From: CAYONP01 sp964405335 | GTDB taxonomy: Bacteria; Armatimonadota; UBA10988 | DNA: 23,988 nucleotides | Assembly: GCA_964405335.1 (NCBI GenBank) | Contig: CAYONP010000088.1 | Span: forward strand, 1-23,988 | Reading direction: 5' to 3' | In this document: piece after piece, positions 1 through 7,341 of the stretch | Layout of the letters: each line of letters opens with the position of its first letter | How positions within the stretch are numbered: position 1 is the stretch's first letter | Notes under the pieces: model-generated | What the model was told of the DNA's origin: nothing | The model's input: only the letters and a program-made list of their open reading frames with translations | Database searches by the model: none | Program-made: the position numbers and the translations under genes

Positions 1-816
1 GGCCTTCACCCGCTCCGCCGCGGCGCGGTTGTCCATCGCGTTGAGCTCGGCGTTGAACGGCTCACAGGTCACCGGGCCGTCGTAGCCCATGCGCTTGAGC
101 TGAGCCATGAACCCAGCGCTGTCGATCACCCCGGTCGCCGCCGGCAGGCAGCGCACGTTGTCGACCTGCTCGTCGCGGTCGACCCCCGCCGGCGCGTCGT
201 TGACGTGGACCAGCACCACCTGCGCCGCGCGCAGGCCGGCCAACTGCTCGATCGTCCCGTGCGAGGTGTACCAGTGCCAGCAGTCGAGCAGCAGGCCGAC
301 GTTCGGGCCGATCGCCGCGGCGAGCTCGAGCATCTGCGGCAGGGTGTGGACGAACTCGTGCTTCGACCGCGCCCGCAGCGTCTTTGGGCCGATGAACTCG
401 AGGCCGAAGACGCAGCCGTGGTCGCCCAGGAGCTGAGCCACCGGAGTGAATCGCCGGACGCAGAACTCCCACTGCGCCTCCCACTCGCGCTCGTCCGAGC
501 CGGGCGGCAGCCAGGTGGCGCAGCGCGGCGCGCCGATCGCCTCGGCCGCGGCGCAGAGGCGGGGGAAACCGGCCAGGTCGGCCTTCCAGTCGTCGGCGGA
601 GCCGTAGCAGCGGACCGGCAGGCCCCACGAGCCGAGCCGCAGCCCGCGCGAGGCGTACCGCTCAGTGAACGCCGCCGCCGACTCGCCGTCGATCGTGTCG
701 GCGGCCAGGCCGATCGGCACGTCGACGCCCTCGAACCCCGTCTCCCGCGCCAGGTCGAGCCCGTCCTCGAACCCGACCTGAACCCCAATCGCACCCCAGC
801 TCGCGTTGCGGAACAC
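1..816 (-). CDS. Sugar phosphate isomerase/epimerase (xylose isomerase-like TIM barrel), 3' end cut off
   Basis: This is a xylose-isomerase-like TIM barrel protein (AP endonuclease 2 / sugar isomerase fold), probably cytoplasmic and acting on a sugar or inositol derivative; the substrate cannot be told. The 272 visible residues read in one open frame to the window edge, close to the usual 270-290, so only a short C-terminus is missing. The four expected metal ligands are visible: Glu140 (FGLEF), Asp178 (LLLDCWHWY), His204 (VLVHVND) and Glu252 (TCEPFN). Their order and spacing match the family. I chose the GTG at 816 because GGAG lies 6 bases upstream and the conserved first strand (ASWGAIG) starts right after it; no ATG in this frame lies close by. 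A GGAAGGACC motif sits 50 bases upstream of the start, as before three other genes here. The fold is certain from the motifs; the function is inferred only at family level. Confidence 0.85.
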   Translation of the reverse strand, partial: MFRNASWGAIGVQVGFEDGLDLARETGFEGVDVPIGLAADTIDGESAAAFTERYASRGLRLGSWGLPVRCYGSADDWKADLAGFPRLCAAAEAIGAPRCATWLPPGSDEREWEAQWEFCVRRFTPVAQLLGDHGCVFGLEFIGPKTLRARSKHEFVHTLPQMLELAAAIGPNVGLLLDCWHWYTSHGTIEQLAGLRAAQVVLVHVNDAPAGVDRDEQVDNVRCLPAATGVIDSAGFMAQLKRMGYDGPVTCEPFNAELNAMDNRAAAERVKA

Positions 817-856
817 CGTCTTCTCCCAGACGGCGTGAGTTCGCGGTGCCGGGCGG

Positions 857-866
857 CGGTCCTTCC
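857..866 (-). promoter_or_regulatory. Upstream motif copy A (GGAAGGACCG)
   Basis: GGAAGGACCG on the minus strand begins 50 bases before the GTG start at 816. It matches the GGNAGGANC pattern found at similar distances before the starts at 4502, 12300 and 19837. It is too far from the start to be the ribosome binding site, which is a separate GGAG. Its function is unknown. Confidence 0.4.
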
Positions 867-944
867 GGAACGGGGAAGAGCTGCGGCCGAACGGGGTGGG
901 TGAAGAGGCTCGGTCGGGGCGGGTCACAGGCCCGCCCGTGTGCC

Positions 945-967
945 AACAAATCCGCTTTGAGAGCGGA
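945..967 (-). terminator. Possible intrinsic terminator downstream of the first prepilin gene
   Basis: Read on the minus strand, TCCGCT and AGCGGA form a 6-bp stem around the loop CTCAA, and ATTTGTT follows directly. The site lies about 90 bases past the stop codon of the prepilin gene and before the next minus-strand gene. The stem is short and the T run is interrupted, so this is plausible only. Confidence 0.4.
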
Positions 968-980
968 CCGAATCATCGAC

Positions 981-1005
981 GGGCAGGTCTGAGACCTGCC
1001 CCTAC
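981..1005 (-). repeat. REP-like palindrome flanked by GTAG
   Basis: On the plus strand, GGGCAGGTCT and AGACCTGCCC are perfect 10-base arms with one base between them, followed by CTAC. Read on the minus strand this is GTAG plus a palindrome, the arrangement of repetitive extragenic palindromes. A similar GC-rich inverted repeat without CTAC lies just to the left (GGGCGGG...GCCCGCCC, about 918-938). Confidence 0.6.
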
Positions 1006-1057
1006 ACGGACGGCCAATCACCCGTGGCGGGCAGTGCTCTGCGATGATCGTGCCGGC

Positions 1058-1756
1058 TCAGCGGTACGGGTCCCACACGTTGACCGGCCCTTCGGCCAGC
1101 AGCTCGACCTTCTGACCCTTGGCGTGGCCGTCGGCGAAGGCGACCATGCAGAGGCCGTCGTCGGGCGTCGCGCCGGGATAGTCGTTGCCGCTGTGGCTGC
1201 CGCGGGCGAGTTGGTAGACATCGGTGGCGGTGAACGCGCCGCCGAGAGTCAACCAGGGGTAGAGGTTGTTGCCCTCCAGGCTGCGGTCGCAGATCGCCGG
1301 CGTCTCGGCCGGGTAGTTGACGCGAGTGGTCTTGACCCCACCCAGCGCCAGATTGTAGCCATAGCTGACGCCGGTGCCGTTCATCAGCGGGGCGACCTTG
1401 CCGTCGAAGGTCTGCGTCTGCCTCACCGCCTTGCAGAGCATGATCTGGTTGCTCCTGGTGTAGGGGTAAAGCATGTAGGTCCAGGCGTACGGCTGCCCGT
1501 CCACCGGCGTCAGCGAGGCCACCTCGGCATAGGCGGGCGCGCCGAGGAAGGCGAACGGCAGCTTCCCGTCATAGTCGCCGTGGTACATGATCAAGGCTTT
1601 GCCCAGCTGCCCGAGGTTGTTCAGGCAGTCGGCCTGATAGGCCTTGTGGCGCGCCCGTGAGAAGACCGGGAACAACATCCCGGCGAGGATGGCCATGATG
1701 GCGATGACGGTGAGCAACTCGATCAAGGTAAACGCACGGTGCGTTCGGGCCCTCAT
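1058..1756 (-). CDS. Type IV prepilin-like protein with C-terminal H-X9-DG type motif
   Basis: This 232-residue protein has a class III signal and prepilin helix: a short basic leader (MRARTHRA), then FTLIELL and a hydrophobic stretch to about residue 32, ending in LFPVFSRAR. Such proteins are cut by prepilin peptidase at the inner membrane and carried by a type II secretion or type IV pilus-like machine. The C-terminus has FADGHAK, the end motif of the large family of single-gene prepilins in Armatimonadota and Planctomycetes. The residue before the cleaved Phe is Ala rather than the usual Gly, which prepilin peptidases can tolerate but which is uncommon. The ATG at 1756 has GGAGGT 5 bases upstream. 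No pilus or secretion genes are nearby, so this is an orphan pseudopilin of unknown cargo. A second, related protein is encoded at 6443-7213. Confidence 0.88.
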   Translation of the reverse strand: MRARTHRAFTLIELLTVIAIMAILAGMLFPVFSRARHKAYQADCLNNLGQLGKALIMYHGDYDGKLPFAFLGAPAYAEVASLTPVDGQPYAWTYMLYPYTRSNQIMLCKAVRQTQTFDGKVAPLMNGTGVSYGYNLALGGVKTTRVNYPAETPAICDRSLEGNNLYPWLTLGGAFTATDVYQLARGSHSGNDYPGATPDDGLCMVAFADGHAKGQKVELLAEGPVNVWDPYR

Positions 1757-1765
1757 GCTTGACCT

Positions 1766-1775
1766 CCGACGTCGG
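1766..1775. promoter_or_regulatory. Perfect palindrome CCGACGTCGG next to the prepilin ribosome binding site
   Basis: A 10-bp perfect palindrome, CCGACGTCGG, touches the GGAGGT of the prepilin gene at 1756. It could be a repressor site or a small hairpin controlling access to the ribosome binding site. In DNA this GC-rich it may equally be chance. Confidence 0.2.
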
Positions 1776-1885
1776 ACAGCGGCGCGCGGCCTGCCCTCTT
1801 CGTACCCTGCCGGCGGTCGACCGAAACGCGCGCCGGAGCCGGCCCGTCTACACTTCGGCGCCCGACGGCCGGTCCTGTAGCCGGC

Positions 1886-2536
1886 TCAGGCGACGTATGA
1901 CTCAGATTGGGGCGAATTGACCTCCACCGTGCCGTCGAGTTTCCGCAGCGACTCGGCCTTCGCCTCGCGCAAGACCCGCTCGGCCAGTTCGGCGCGCCGC
2001 TCCTGCTCCTCGACCGGAAGCGATTCGTCGACGCCGATCTTGAGCCACAGCGCCGCGCCGCGCGTGGCGTACAGCAGGTACTTGCCGATCAGTGACGACA
2101 GGGCGGCCCAGGCGCCGAAACCGAACGCCAGGCCGCCGACCAGTGCGCCGACGACCGCCGCCAGCGGCAGGTCGGCCAGCGACAGGCCGGCCGCCGTCGG
2201 CGAGGTCAGGCCGACCAGCAGGCCGCCCAGCAGGCCGAGAACCGCCCCGGCGACGGCCAGCTCGCGGACCTGACTGACCGGCCGGACAAAGCCCAGCGGC
2301 GTGCCCGTGACGTCCTCGCTCGGGTCGCCGAGGTACCACATCCGATCGGCGGCGAAGCCACGCCGACGCGCCGCGCGGGCGGCCAGGAACAGCCCGCCCT
2401 GCGTGTGAAACTCGCCGCTCACCCCGCGGCCGGTCGACGGCCGCTCACCCGCGCTCTGACCCGCCATCGCCGCGCCTACCTCCACCAGCGTCCCCGTCAC
2501 CGCCGGCAGTCTGCCGCAGGCGAAGGTCTTTGTCAA
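1886..2536 (-). CDS. Small membrane protein of unknown function
   Basis: I do not recognise a family. The protein has a polar N-terminal part of about 90 residues containing RMWYLGDPSED, then two glycine- and alanine-rich hydrophobic segments (about residues 92-110 and 121-148) that look membrane-spanning, and a charged, probably helical tail (EEQERRAELAERVLREAK). Two starts are possible. The TTG at 2536 lies 3 bases past the stop of the muramidase gene, has GAGG 8 bases upstream, and its first 23 codons show the genome's GC-rich third positions. An ATG at 2467 has GGAGG about 11 bases upstream and would give 193 residues. I prefer the TTG, because of coupling and codon bias, but only weakly. 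The gene is last in a unit with the UlaG-like hydrolase and NamZ, so it may serve the same pathway at the membrane; that is inference. Confidence 0.65.
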   Translation of the reverse strand: MTKTFACGRLPAVTGTLVEVGAAMAGQSAGERPSTGRGVSGEFHTQGGLFLAARAARRRGFAADRMWYLGDPSEDVTGTPLGFVRPVSQVRELAVAGAVLGLLGGLLVGLTSPTAAGLSLADLPLAAVVGALVGGLAFGFGAWAALSSLIGKYLLYATRGAALWLKIGVDESLPVEEQERRAELAERVLREAKAESLRKLDGTVEVNSPQSESYVA

Positions 2537-2539
2537 CCG

Positions 2540-3670
2540 CTATGCCTCGCCCCACCAGGCCGGCCCGACACCCAGCTCGTGGGCGTGCGCGCACCAGGCG
2601 CGGCGCTCCGGCTCCCACGAGTCGGCGATTGCGTCGGCCGGCGTGCCCGCCTCGAGCGCCTCGCGCGGCGCCGAGCTGTTGAAGCGCGCATCGAGCGCCC
2701 CGGCGCGGATCTCGAACTCGTTCGGCCACAGCGTGCGCAGCGATTCGAGCAGGTGGATGCCGACGCGGGGCGGGTCGAAGCTCATCCGATCGGTGACATG
2801 CAGTTGCACCCCGCGGCAGACCTCCCCGTCGTGCTTCGAGAAGGTCGGCTCGAACGCCGCAGGGCGGGCGAGCAGGCCGGGCAGGTGGCGGCGATTGAGG
2901 TCGTAGGCCAGGGCCTGGTCGTCGCACCAGGGCGCGCCGAGCAGCTCGAACGGCCGCGTCGTGCCGCGCCCTTCGCTGACGTTGGTCGCCTCGAGGATCA
3001 CCGTCGCCGGAAAGCAGAGCGTGCTGGCCAGCGTCGGCAAGTTCGGCGACGGGGCGACCCAGGGCAGCGGCAGGTCGTCGAACCAGAGCTCGCGCGGCGC
3101 CTCGATCAGCGGTACGACGGTCAGATCGACCGCGAGCCCCTGCTCGGCGACCAGCATGGTCAGCAGCTCGCCGGTGGTCAGGCCGGGCCGCATCGGCATC
3201 GGCAGCGGGAACCAGTGCCGCCCGGCGGTGCCGACGTTGCCCTGGCAGATGGCGCCGCCCAGCGGGGTAGGGCGATCGAGCAGGACAAACGGCAGGCCCT
3301 GCTCGGCGCAGGCGGTCAGGCAGCGGGCGAGGGTCATCTGAAAGGTGTAGGGCCGCGCCGAGGCGTCCTGCAGGCAGCCGACGAAGACCTCGACGCCGGC
3401 GAGCATCTCGGCGCTCGGCGTGGCGGTCTGACCATACAGGCTGTAGGCCGGCACGCCGGTGTGCCGATCGCGCGCGTCGGCCACCTGCTCGCCGGCCTGC
3501 AAGTCGCCCCAGACGCCGTGCTCGGGCGCGAACAACGCCGCCAGTTGCCCGCGGTCGTGGAAGATGTCGATCAGGTGGCCGTCGCGGCCGAGCCAGCCGG
3601 TCGGTCCGGTGCAGAGCCCGACCCGCCGGCCGCCGACCACCTCGAGCAAGCCCGCCAGACCAATCGGCAT
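2540..3670 (-). CDS. DUF1343 / NamZ-type exo-beta-N-acetylmuramidase (GH171 family)
   Basis: Members of this family (DUF1343, glycoside hydrolase family 171) remove terminal N-acetylmuramic acid from peptidoglycan fragments. The 376 residues match the family's usual length. Visible family signatures are PEHGVWG at 49-55, QDASARPYTF near 101-110, DRPTPLGG at 132-139, and LEATNVSEGRGT at about 226-237 followed by FELLGAPW. No signal peptide is seen, whereas many relatives are exported, so this copy probably acts on imported fragments in the cytoplasm. The ATG at 3670 has GAGGTG just upstream and lies one base after the stop of the UlaG-like gene, so the two are almost certainly translationally coupled. 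Family assignment is strong; the muramidase activity is inferred from characterised relatives. Confidence 0.88.
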   Translation of the reverse strand: MPIGLAGLLEVVGGRRVGLCTGPTGWLGRDGHLIDIFHDRGQLAALFAPEHGVWGDLQAGEQVADARDRHTGVPAYSLYGQTATPSAEMLAGVEVFVGCLQDASARPYTFQMTLARCLTACAEQGLPFVLLDRPTPLGGAICQGNVGTAGRHWFPLPMPMRPGLTTGELLTMLVAEQGLAVDLTVVPLIEAPRELWFDDLPLPWVAPSPNLPTLASTLCFPATVILEATNVSEGRGTTRPFELLGAPWCDDQALAYDLNRRHLPGLLARPAAFEPTFSKHDGEVCRGVQLHVTDRMSFDPPRVGIHLLESLRTLWPNEFEIRAGALDARFNSSAPREALEAGTPADAIADSWEPERRAWCAHAHELGVGPAWWGEA

Positions 3671-3671
3671 G

Positions 3672-4502
3672 TCACACCTCCACGGTCACCGGCTCGCCGG
3701 CCGGGCCGAGCCAGTAGCGCTGCGCCGGGTACTTCGCCGCGACGTAATCGGCGAACTTGCGCGGGTCCTCGCTGTTGCCCGGGAACATGTCGAAGTGGGT
3801 TGGCACGGCCAGGCCGACCGGCAGCGGCGCGACCAGGTCGGCCGCCTCGGCGAAGCCGAGGTTGCCCAGGCAGCCGCGCCGGTACCGCTCGGCGTCGCGG
3901 CCGTTGATCGGCACGAAGGCCAGGTCGATCGGCAGCAGGCCGCGGAGGCGCGATTGCAGCCCTTCCCACCAGACCGTGTCGCCGGCGTGAAAGGTCGAGG
4001 TGCCGTTGCCGCGCAGCAGATAGCCGAGGTAGGGGAAGAGCCCGTCGGCGGTCTCGTCGAAGAACTCGTGCGCGGCCTTGACCGCGGTGATGGTCAGCCC
4101 GGCGACTTCCTCGGTCTCGCCGTCGTTCAGGCCGATCAATCGGTCGGGCGGCACGCTGAGCGAGAGCATCCGCTCGCGGCAGGCAGCAGGGGCGACGAAG
4201 CGCGCGTGAGAGGCGGCGGCGATGCCGGGGATGGCGCTCGGATCGATGTGATCGCTGTGGTCGTGCGTGCAGACGATCAGATCGAACGCGGCGCACTGGT
4301 CGGGCGTCAGCATGGGCGGCTTGGTCCGCCGTTCGTCGGGCTTCAGGTAGGGATCGATGAAGACCAGCGCGGTGGGGTACTTGAGGATGAAGCTATGCTG
4401 ACCGGTCCACCAGAAGGCGACCTGCCGCGGGCCCGCCGCCGTTGCGGCGATCGACTCGAGCAGCGTCTCGCCGGCGCGCGCGACCTCGTCCCAGGCGGCC
4501 AT
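3672..4502 (-). CDS. MBL-fold metallo-hydrolase, UlaG-like (ascorbate-6-phosphate lactonase type)
   Basis: This 276-residue protein is a metallo-beta-lactamase-fold hydrolase. The metal motif THDHSDH is at 79-85, with further likely ligands in AAHEFF (about 144), HAGDTVWW (about 172) and PTHFDMFPGN near the C-terminus. This arrangement, with IDPYLKP early and PINGRDAERY in the middle, resembles UlaG lactonases, which open phosphorylated sugar lactones in the cytoplasm. The true substrate here is unknown. The ATG at 4502 has GGGAGGAG 5 bases upstream. It is first in a unit with the NamZ muramidase (1-base gap) and the small membrane protein, so a role in cell-wall sugar or other sugar acid use is reasonable. 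The upstream GGGAGGAACC motif at 4544-4553 lies 51 bases before the start. Fold certain, subfamily probable. Confidence 0.85.
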   Translation of the reverse strand: MAAWDEVARAGETLLESIAATAAGPRQVAFWWTGQHSFILKYPTALVFIDPYLKPDERRTKPPMLTPDQCAAFDLIVCTHDHSDHIDPSAIPGIAAASHARFVAPAACRERMLSLSVPPDRLIGLNDGETEEVAGLTITAVKAAHEFFDETADGLFPYLGYLLRGNGTSTFHAGDTVWWEGLQSRLRGLLPIDLAFVPINGRDAERYRRGCLGNLGFAEAADLVAPLPVGLAVPTHFDMFPGNSEDPRKFADYVAAKYPAQRYWLGPAGEPVTVEV

Positions 4503-4543
4503 CGTCGCTCCTCCCGCGGTCGGCTATCGGCCGCGCGCCGGCT

Positions 4544-4553
4544 GGTTCCTCCC
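4544..4553 (-). promoter_or_regulatory. Upstream motif copy B (GGGAGGAACC)
   Basis: GGGAGGAACC on the minus strand starts 51 bases before the ATG at 4502. It fits the shared GGNAGGANC pattern. The following spacer ends in GACCGCGGGAG before the start, and the same 11 bases occur before the start at 12300. Confidence 0.4.
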
Positions 4554-4583
4554 GCGGCGTTGACGGCGTTGCTGCTCGCCGGG

Positions 4584-5402
4584 ATGATGGCCCGCGGCGA
4601 GGTCAGCGTGAAGCCGGACATCCCATACTACACCGGTGACGATGCCGTGCCGGCGAAGCAGGCGCTCGACCTTTACCTGCCCGACGGCGACCCGCCCGAG
4701 GGCGGCTGGCCGGTCTTTCTGTTCGTCCACGGCGGCGGCTGGACCTCGGGCGACCGGCGCTACCTCGGCGAGCTGTACGGCAACGTCGGCCACGCCGTCG
4801 CCCGCGAGGGCATCGTCGGCGTGGTGATCAGCTACCGGCTCGCCCCGGCGGTGCAGTACGAGGCGCAGGCGCTCGATGTCGCCCGGGCTGTCGCCTGGAC
4901 CCAGGCCCACATCGCCGAGCATGGCGGCGACCCGGCGCGGCTGGTGATCGGCGGCCACAGCGCCGGCGGCCACCTCAGCGCGCTGGTGGCGTTGGACCGC
5001 AGTTACCTCGCGGCCGCCGGCGGCGATGCCGACGGCATCCGCGGCGTGGCCGGCATGTCGGGGGTCTACGATGTGGCGGCGATGGCGCGGGTGCAGGCGC
5101 TGCGCGGCCTCATTCGCCCGGCCTTCGGCGACGACCCAGAGGTCTGGCGCGCGGCCTCGCCGATCACCCACCTCCGCGCCGACGCGCCGCCCTTCTGGCT
5201 CAACAACGCCGAGCTCGACTGGGGCCTGCAACGCCCCGCCGAGCAGTTCGAGCAGGCCCTGCGGCAGGCCGGCGTCGAGGTCTCGCGGAGCATCACGCCC
5301 GAGACCAATCACCTCACCGTGGTCGCCCGCATGGGCGCCGAGGGCGACCTAACCACGACGCGGCTGATCGAGTTCGTAGGCCGCGTCACCGCCAATCGAT
5401 GA
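4584..5402 (+). CDS. Alpha/beta hydrolase, carbohydrate-esterase/lipase-like (BD-FAE or HSL type)
   Basis: This is a serine hydrolase with the alpha/beta fold. Counting from the ATG at 4584 (272 residues), it has the oxyanion-hole motif HGGGW at 49-53, the nucleophile elbow GGHSAGGH with Ser126, an acidic residue at Asp212 (NNAELDW) and His243 (TNHLTVV). This is a complete catalytic triad in the right order. Relatives are esterases of the hormone-sensitive-lipase and bifunctional feruloyl/acetyl-xylan esterase groups. The start is uncertain: no strong ribosome binding site is seen. The frame stays open upstream and reads LVPPAALTALLLAGMMARG, which resembles a signal peptide, so a TTG at 4560 or an earlier alternative start would give a secreted enzyme. 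It runs divergently from the UlaG-like gene with about 80 bases between them, and its last 17 bases overlap the opposite-strand dehydrogenase. Confidence 0.85.
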   Translation: MMARGEVSVKPDIPYYTGDDAVPAKQALDLYLPDGDPPEGGWPVFLFVHGGGWTSGDRRYLGELYGNVGHAVAREGIVGVVISYRLAPAVQYEAQALDVARAVAWTQAHIAEHGGDPARLVIGGHSAGGHLSALVALDRSYLAAAGGDADGIRGVAGMSGVYDVAAMARVQALRGLIRPAFGDDPEVWRAASPITHLRADAPPFWLNNAELDWGLQRPAEQFEQALRQAGVEVSRSITPETNHLTVVARMGAEGDLTTTRLIEFVGRVTANR

Positions 5403-6381
5403 CAATCCCGTTCGCCTCGGTCGCCGCGCCCTCGCCGGCGACCAGCTCCTGGTACAGCCGCACCGCCTCGGACGGTCGGGCGACGTGAGTGATGGCCGGC
5501 GAGAAGTCGATCGCGCCGCGGGCCATGAGCTGCGTCACCGCGCGGCGGCAGGGGACCAGGCCGTCGTTGCAGGGGAAGAAGCAGGTCAACTGCTTGCCGT
5601 GCGGCGGGATGAAGTCGAAGGCGATGGGCTGGTCGCCGCCGTAGTTGCCCTGGAAAACGAACTTGCCGTGCGGGCGGGCGAGGCTGAACGCCGTGTCGAG
5701 CAGGCGCCCGAAGCCGGTCGCCTCGAAGACCACATCGGCGCCGGCCGACTGCAGCGCGCAGACCGCCTCCTTCGGATCGGCCTCGGCCGCGTTGACGGTG
5801 ACGTCGGCCCCCATCGCCGCCGCCGCGGCTAGCCGGGCCGGGTGGACATCGATGGCAATCACCCGCGCGCCGCGCAGCTTGGCCGCGGCGACGACCCCGA
5901 GGCCGATCAGCCCGCAGCCCTGGACGGCGACCAGCTCGTCATACCGCACGCCGGCCGTCGCGGCGCCGTGGAAGCCGACCGCGGCCATGACGTAGAGGCT
6001 GGCCTGCCGGTCGTCGATGGCGTCGGGCACGCGCAGCGACGGACCACGTTGCGCCACCGCCGCGGCGGCGTGGCAGCCCGAGACGGGGTGGACCGCCTCG
6101 CCGGCGAAGCGCGACTGCCGCCAGATGACCTTGTCGCCCGGGGCGAAGTCGGTCACCTCGGTGCCGACCTCCTCGACGATGCCGACGGCCTGATAGCCGA
6201 TCACCTGCGGGAACCGGGCGTAGTCGAGCCGGCCCTCCCAGAGCAGCCGCTCGGTGCCGATGCTGACGCCGCTGCACAGCGTGTGCGCGCGGAACTCGTC
6301 GGGCGCCAGCTCGTCGGGCAGCTCAATCTCGCGCAGGACCGGCTTGCCCTTGGCCTCGAAGACTATCGCCGCGACGGTCAT
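5386..6381 (-). CDS. Medium-chain (MDR) alcohol dehydrogenase-like protein lacking the structural zinc lobe
   Basis: This 331-residue oxidoreductase belongs to the medium-chain dehydrogenase/reductase superfamily. It has the GroES-like N-terminal half with Cys36 in LCSGVSIGTE, and a Rossmann half with GCGLIGLG followed by VIAIDVHPARL, whose Asp favours NAD over NADP. The classical GHE catalytic motif is replaced by GYQAVG at 62-67. The four-cysteine structural-zinc loop is absent: the region after PGDKV holds only one Cys. Such proteins often act on polyols or sugar derivatives, and the SIGTE motif is seen in sugar-alcohol and BchC-like branches. The substrate is unknown. The ATG at 6381 has GGAGAG about 6-7 bases upstream. 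The gene follows the second prepilin on the same strand by 61 bases, and converges with the alpha/beta hydrolase with a 17-base 3' overlap. Confidence 0.88.
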   Translation of the reverse strand: MTVAAIVFEAKGKPVLREIELPDELAPDEFRAHTLCSGVSIGTERLLWEGRLDYARFPQVIGYQAVGIVEEVGTEVTDFAPGDKVIWRQSRFAGEAVHPVSGCHAAAAVAQRGPSLRVPDAIDDRQASLYVMAAVGFHGAATAGVRYDELVAVQGCGLIGLGVVAAAKLRGARVIAIDVHPARLAAAAAMGADVTVNAAEADPKEAVCALQSAGADVVFEATGFGRLLDTAFSLARPHGKFVFQGNYGGDQPIAFDFIPPHGKQLTCFFPCNDGLVPCRRAVTQLMARGAIDFSPAITHVARPSEAVRLYQELVAGEGAATEANGIVIDWR

Positions 6382-6407
6382 CCCAACTCTCCACGGTGGG
6401 GGTTCGC

Positions 6408-6446
6408 GGAGCGGAACCGGGTTCCTGTCGCGGAGGCCCGGCCTAC
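6408..6446 (-). repeat. REP-like GTAG element overlapping the prepilin stop codon
   Basis: On the minus strand GTAG is followed by GCCGGGCC and a palindromic GGAACC-C-GGTTCC about 20 bases on. The TAG of the GTAG is the stop codon of the upstream prepilin gene. The GTAG-plus-palindrome layout matches the elements at 981 and 23852, although the stem sequence differs. Confidence 0.45.
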
Positions 6447-7213
6447 GGGTAGACGTCGGCGGCCGAGCGCTGCGGGAAGAAGTAGGGCAGGCCGGCCAAC
6501 GCGTTCATGCCGTCGTCGTAGGGGCAGAGCTGCTCGTACGGCAGCCACTTGGCGTGACCGTCGACAAAGCCGGCCAGCCCGCCGGCGAAGTGGCGGGCGG
6601 TCTCGTCGGTGGCGCCCGGCGGCTTGTCGAACGAGATTGGCGCCGGCGGCGGGGCATAGAACACGCCGTCGTTCCAGTCGCCGGTCAGCGGCCCAATCTG
6701 CGAGTCGTTCTCTTCGACCAAGAGGTAGGTCTGCGAGGGAAACTGGCACTGGCCGACGCGGATGCCGAGCCAGGTGCTGTTGTTGACCAGATTGCTGTTC
6801 ATCGTGTACGAGGTGCGGGTCCACTGTCCCCCGGCGCCGTCGAGATACTTCTCCTCGGTCAGCTTGCCGTTGGGGCAGACATAGAGGTCGGCGTTCTTGA
6901 CGTAGACGTAGACCCCGCCGAGTTCGACGGCGATGGCGCCCGGTGTGCCGGGCTGCACCACCTTGACCCAGTCGCTGCCGCGCTCGTTGCCGCCGAAGTA
7001 GTTGCCGGCGCTGGGGAAGCGGTCGTCGTAGTCGGAGGTGTAGATGCAGAAGGCCATGCCGAGCTGCTTGACGTTGCTCGTGCAGGTGGCGGTATAGGCC
7101 TTGACCCGCGCCTTGGCGAAGACGGGGAACAGAATCGCGGCCAGGATGCCGATCACGGCAATCACGACCAGCAGCTCGATCAGCGTGAATCCACGGCCTC
7201 GGCGGTTCGCCAT
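6443..7213 (-). CDS. Type IV prepilin-like protein (second copy)
   Basis: This 256-residue pseudopilin has the leader MANRRGRG, a standard Gly before the cleaved Phe, FTLIELLVVIAVIGILAAILFPVF, then AKARVKAY...C..NVKQLG. It would be cut by prepilin peptidase and assembled or exported by a type II-like system. The C-terminus carries FVDGHAKWLP, preceded by ARHFAGG, which matches the H-X9-DG type end of this family. The middle (VYVYVKNADLYVCPNGK, TSYTMNSN) is the variable region. The ATG at 7213 has GAGGG 7 bases upstream. The stop codon lies inside a REP-like GTAG. The protein is similar in plan to the one at 1058-1756, but the bodies differ, so they are paralogues rather than a recent duplication. 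Confidence 0.88.
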   Translation of the reverse strand: MANRRGRGFTLIELLVVIAVIGILAAILFPVFAKARVKAYTATCTSNVKQLGMAFCIYTSDYDDRFPSAGNYFGGNERGSDWVKVVQPGTPGAIAVELGGVYVYVKNADLYVCPNGKLTEEKYLDGAGGQWTRTSYTMNSNLVNNSTWLGIRVGQCQFPSQTYLLVEENDSQIGPLTGDWNDGVFYAPPPAPISFDKPPGATDETARHFAGGLAGFVDGHAKWLPYEQLCPYDDGMNALAGLPYFFPQRSAADVYP

Positions 7214-7341
7214 CGTTCATCCCTCGCGCGTCGGCGGCGGTGTGGCTCTATAGCCCTCGCCGGCCGATTCGGTTTCACTTCGCCGGGCCACACCCACCCG
7301 ACGCCCGCGGCACCGCCCTGGTTCCGGAGGAGCCTTGCCGC

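Noticed and set aside
2514..2536. TTGACA at the start of the small membrane protein gene as a -35 box
   Set aside because: Seventeen bases on there is CAGACT and no usable -10 box; the gene is better explained by coupling to the upstream gene.
2405..4500. Long plus-strand frames over the NamZ and UlaG-like genes, including an upstream extension of the hydrolase
   Set aside because: Antisense to conserved genes. Only the part from about 4560 onward reads as real protein.
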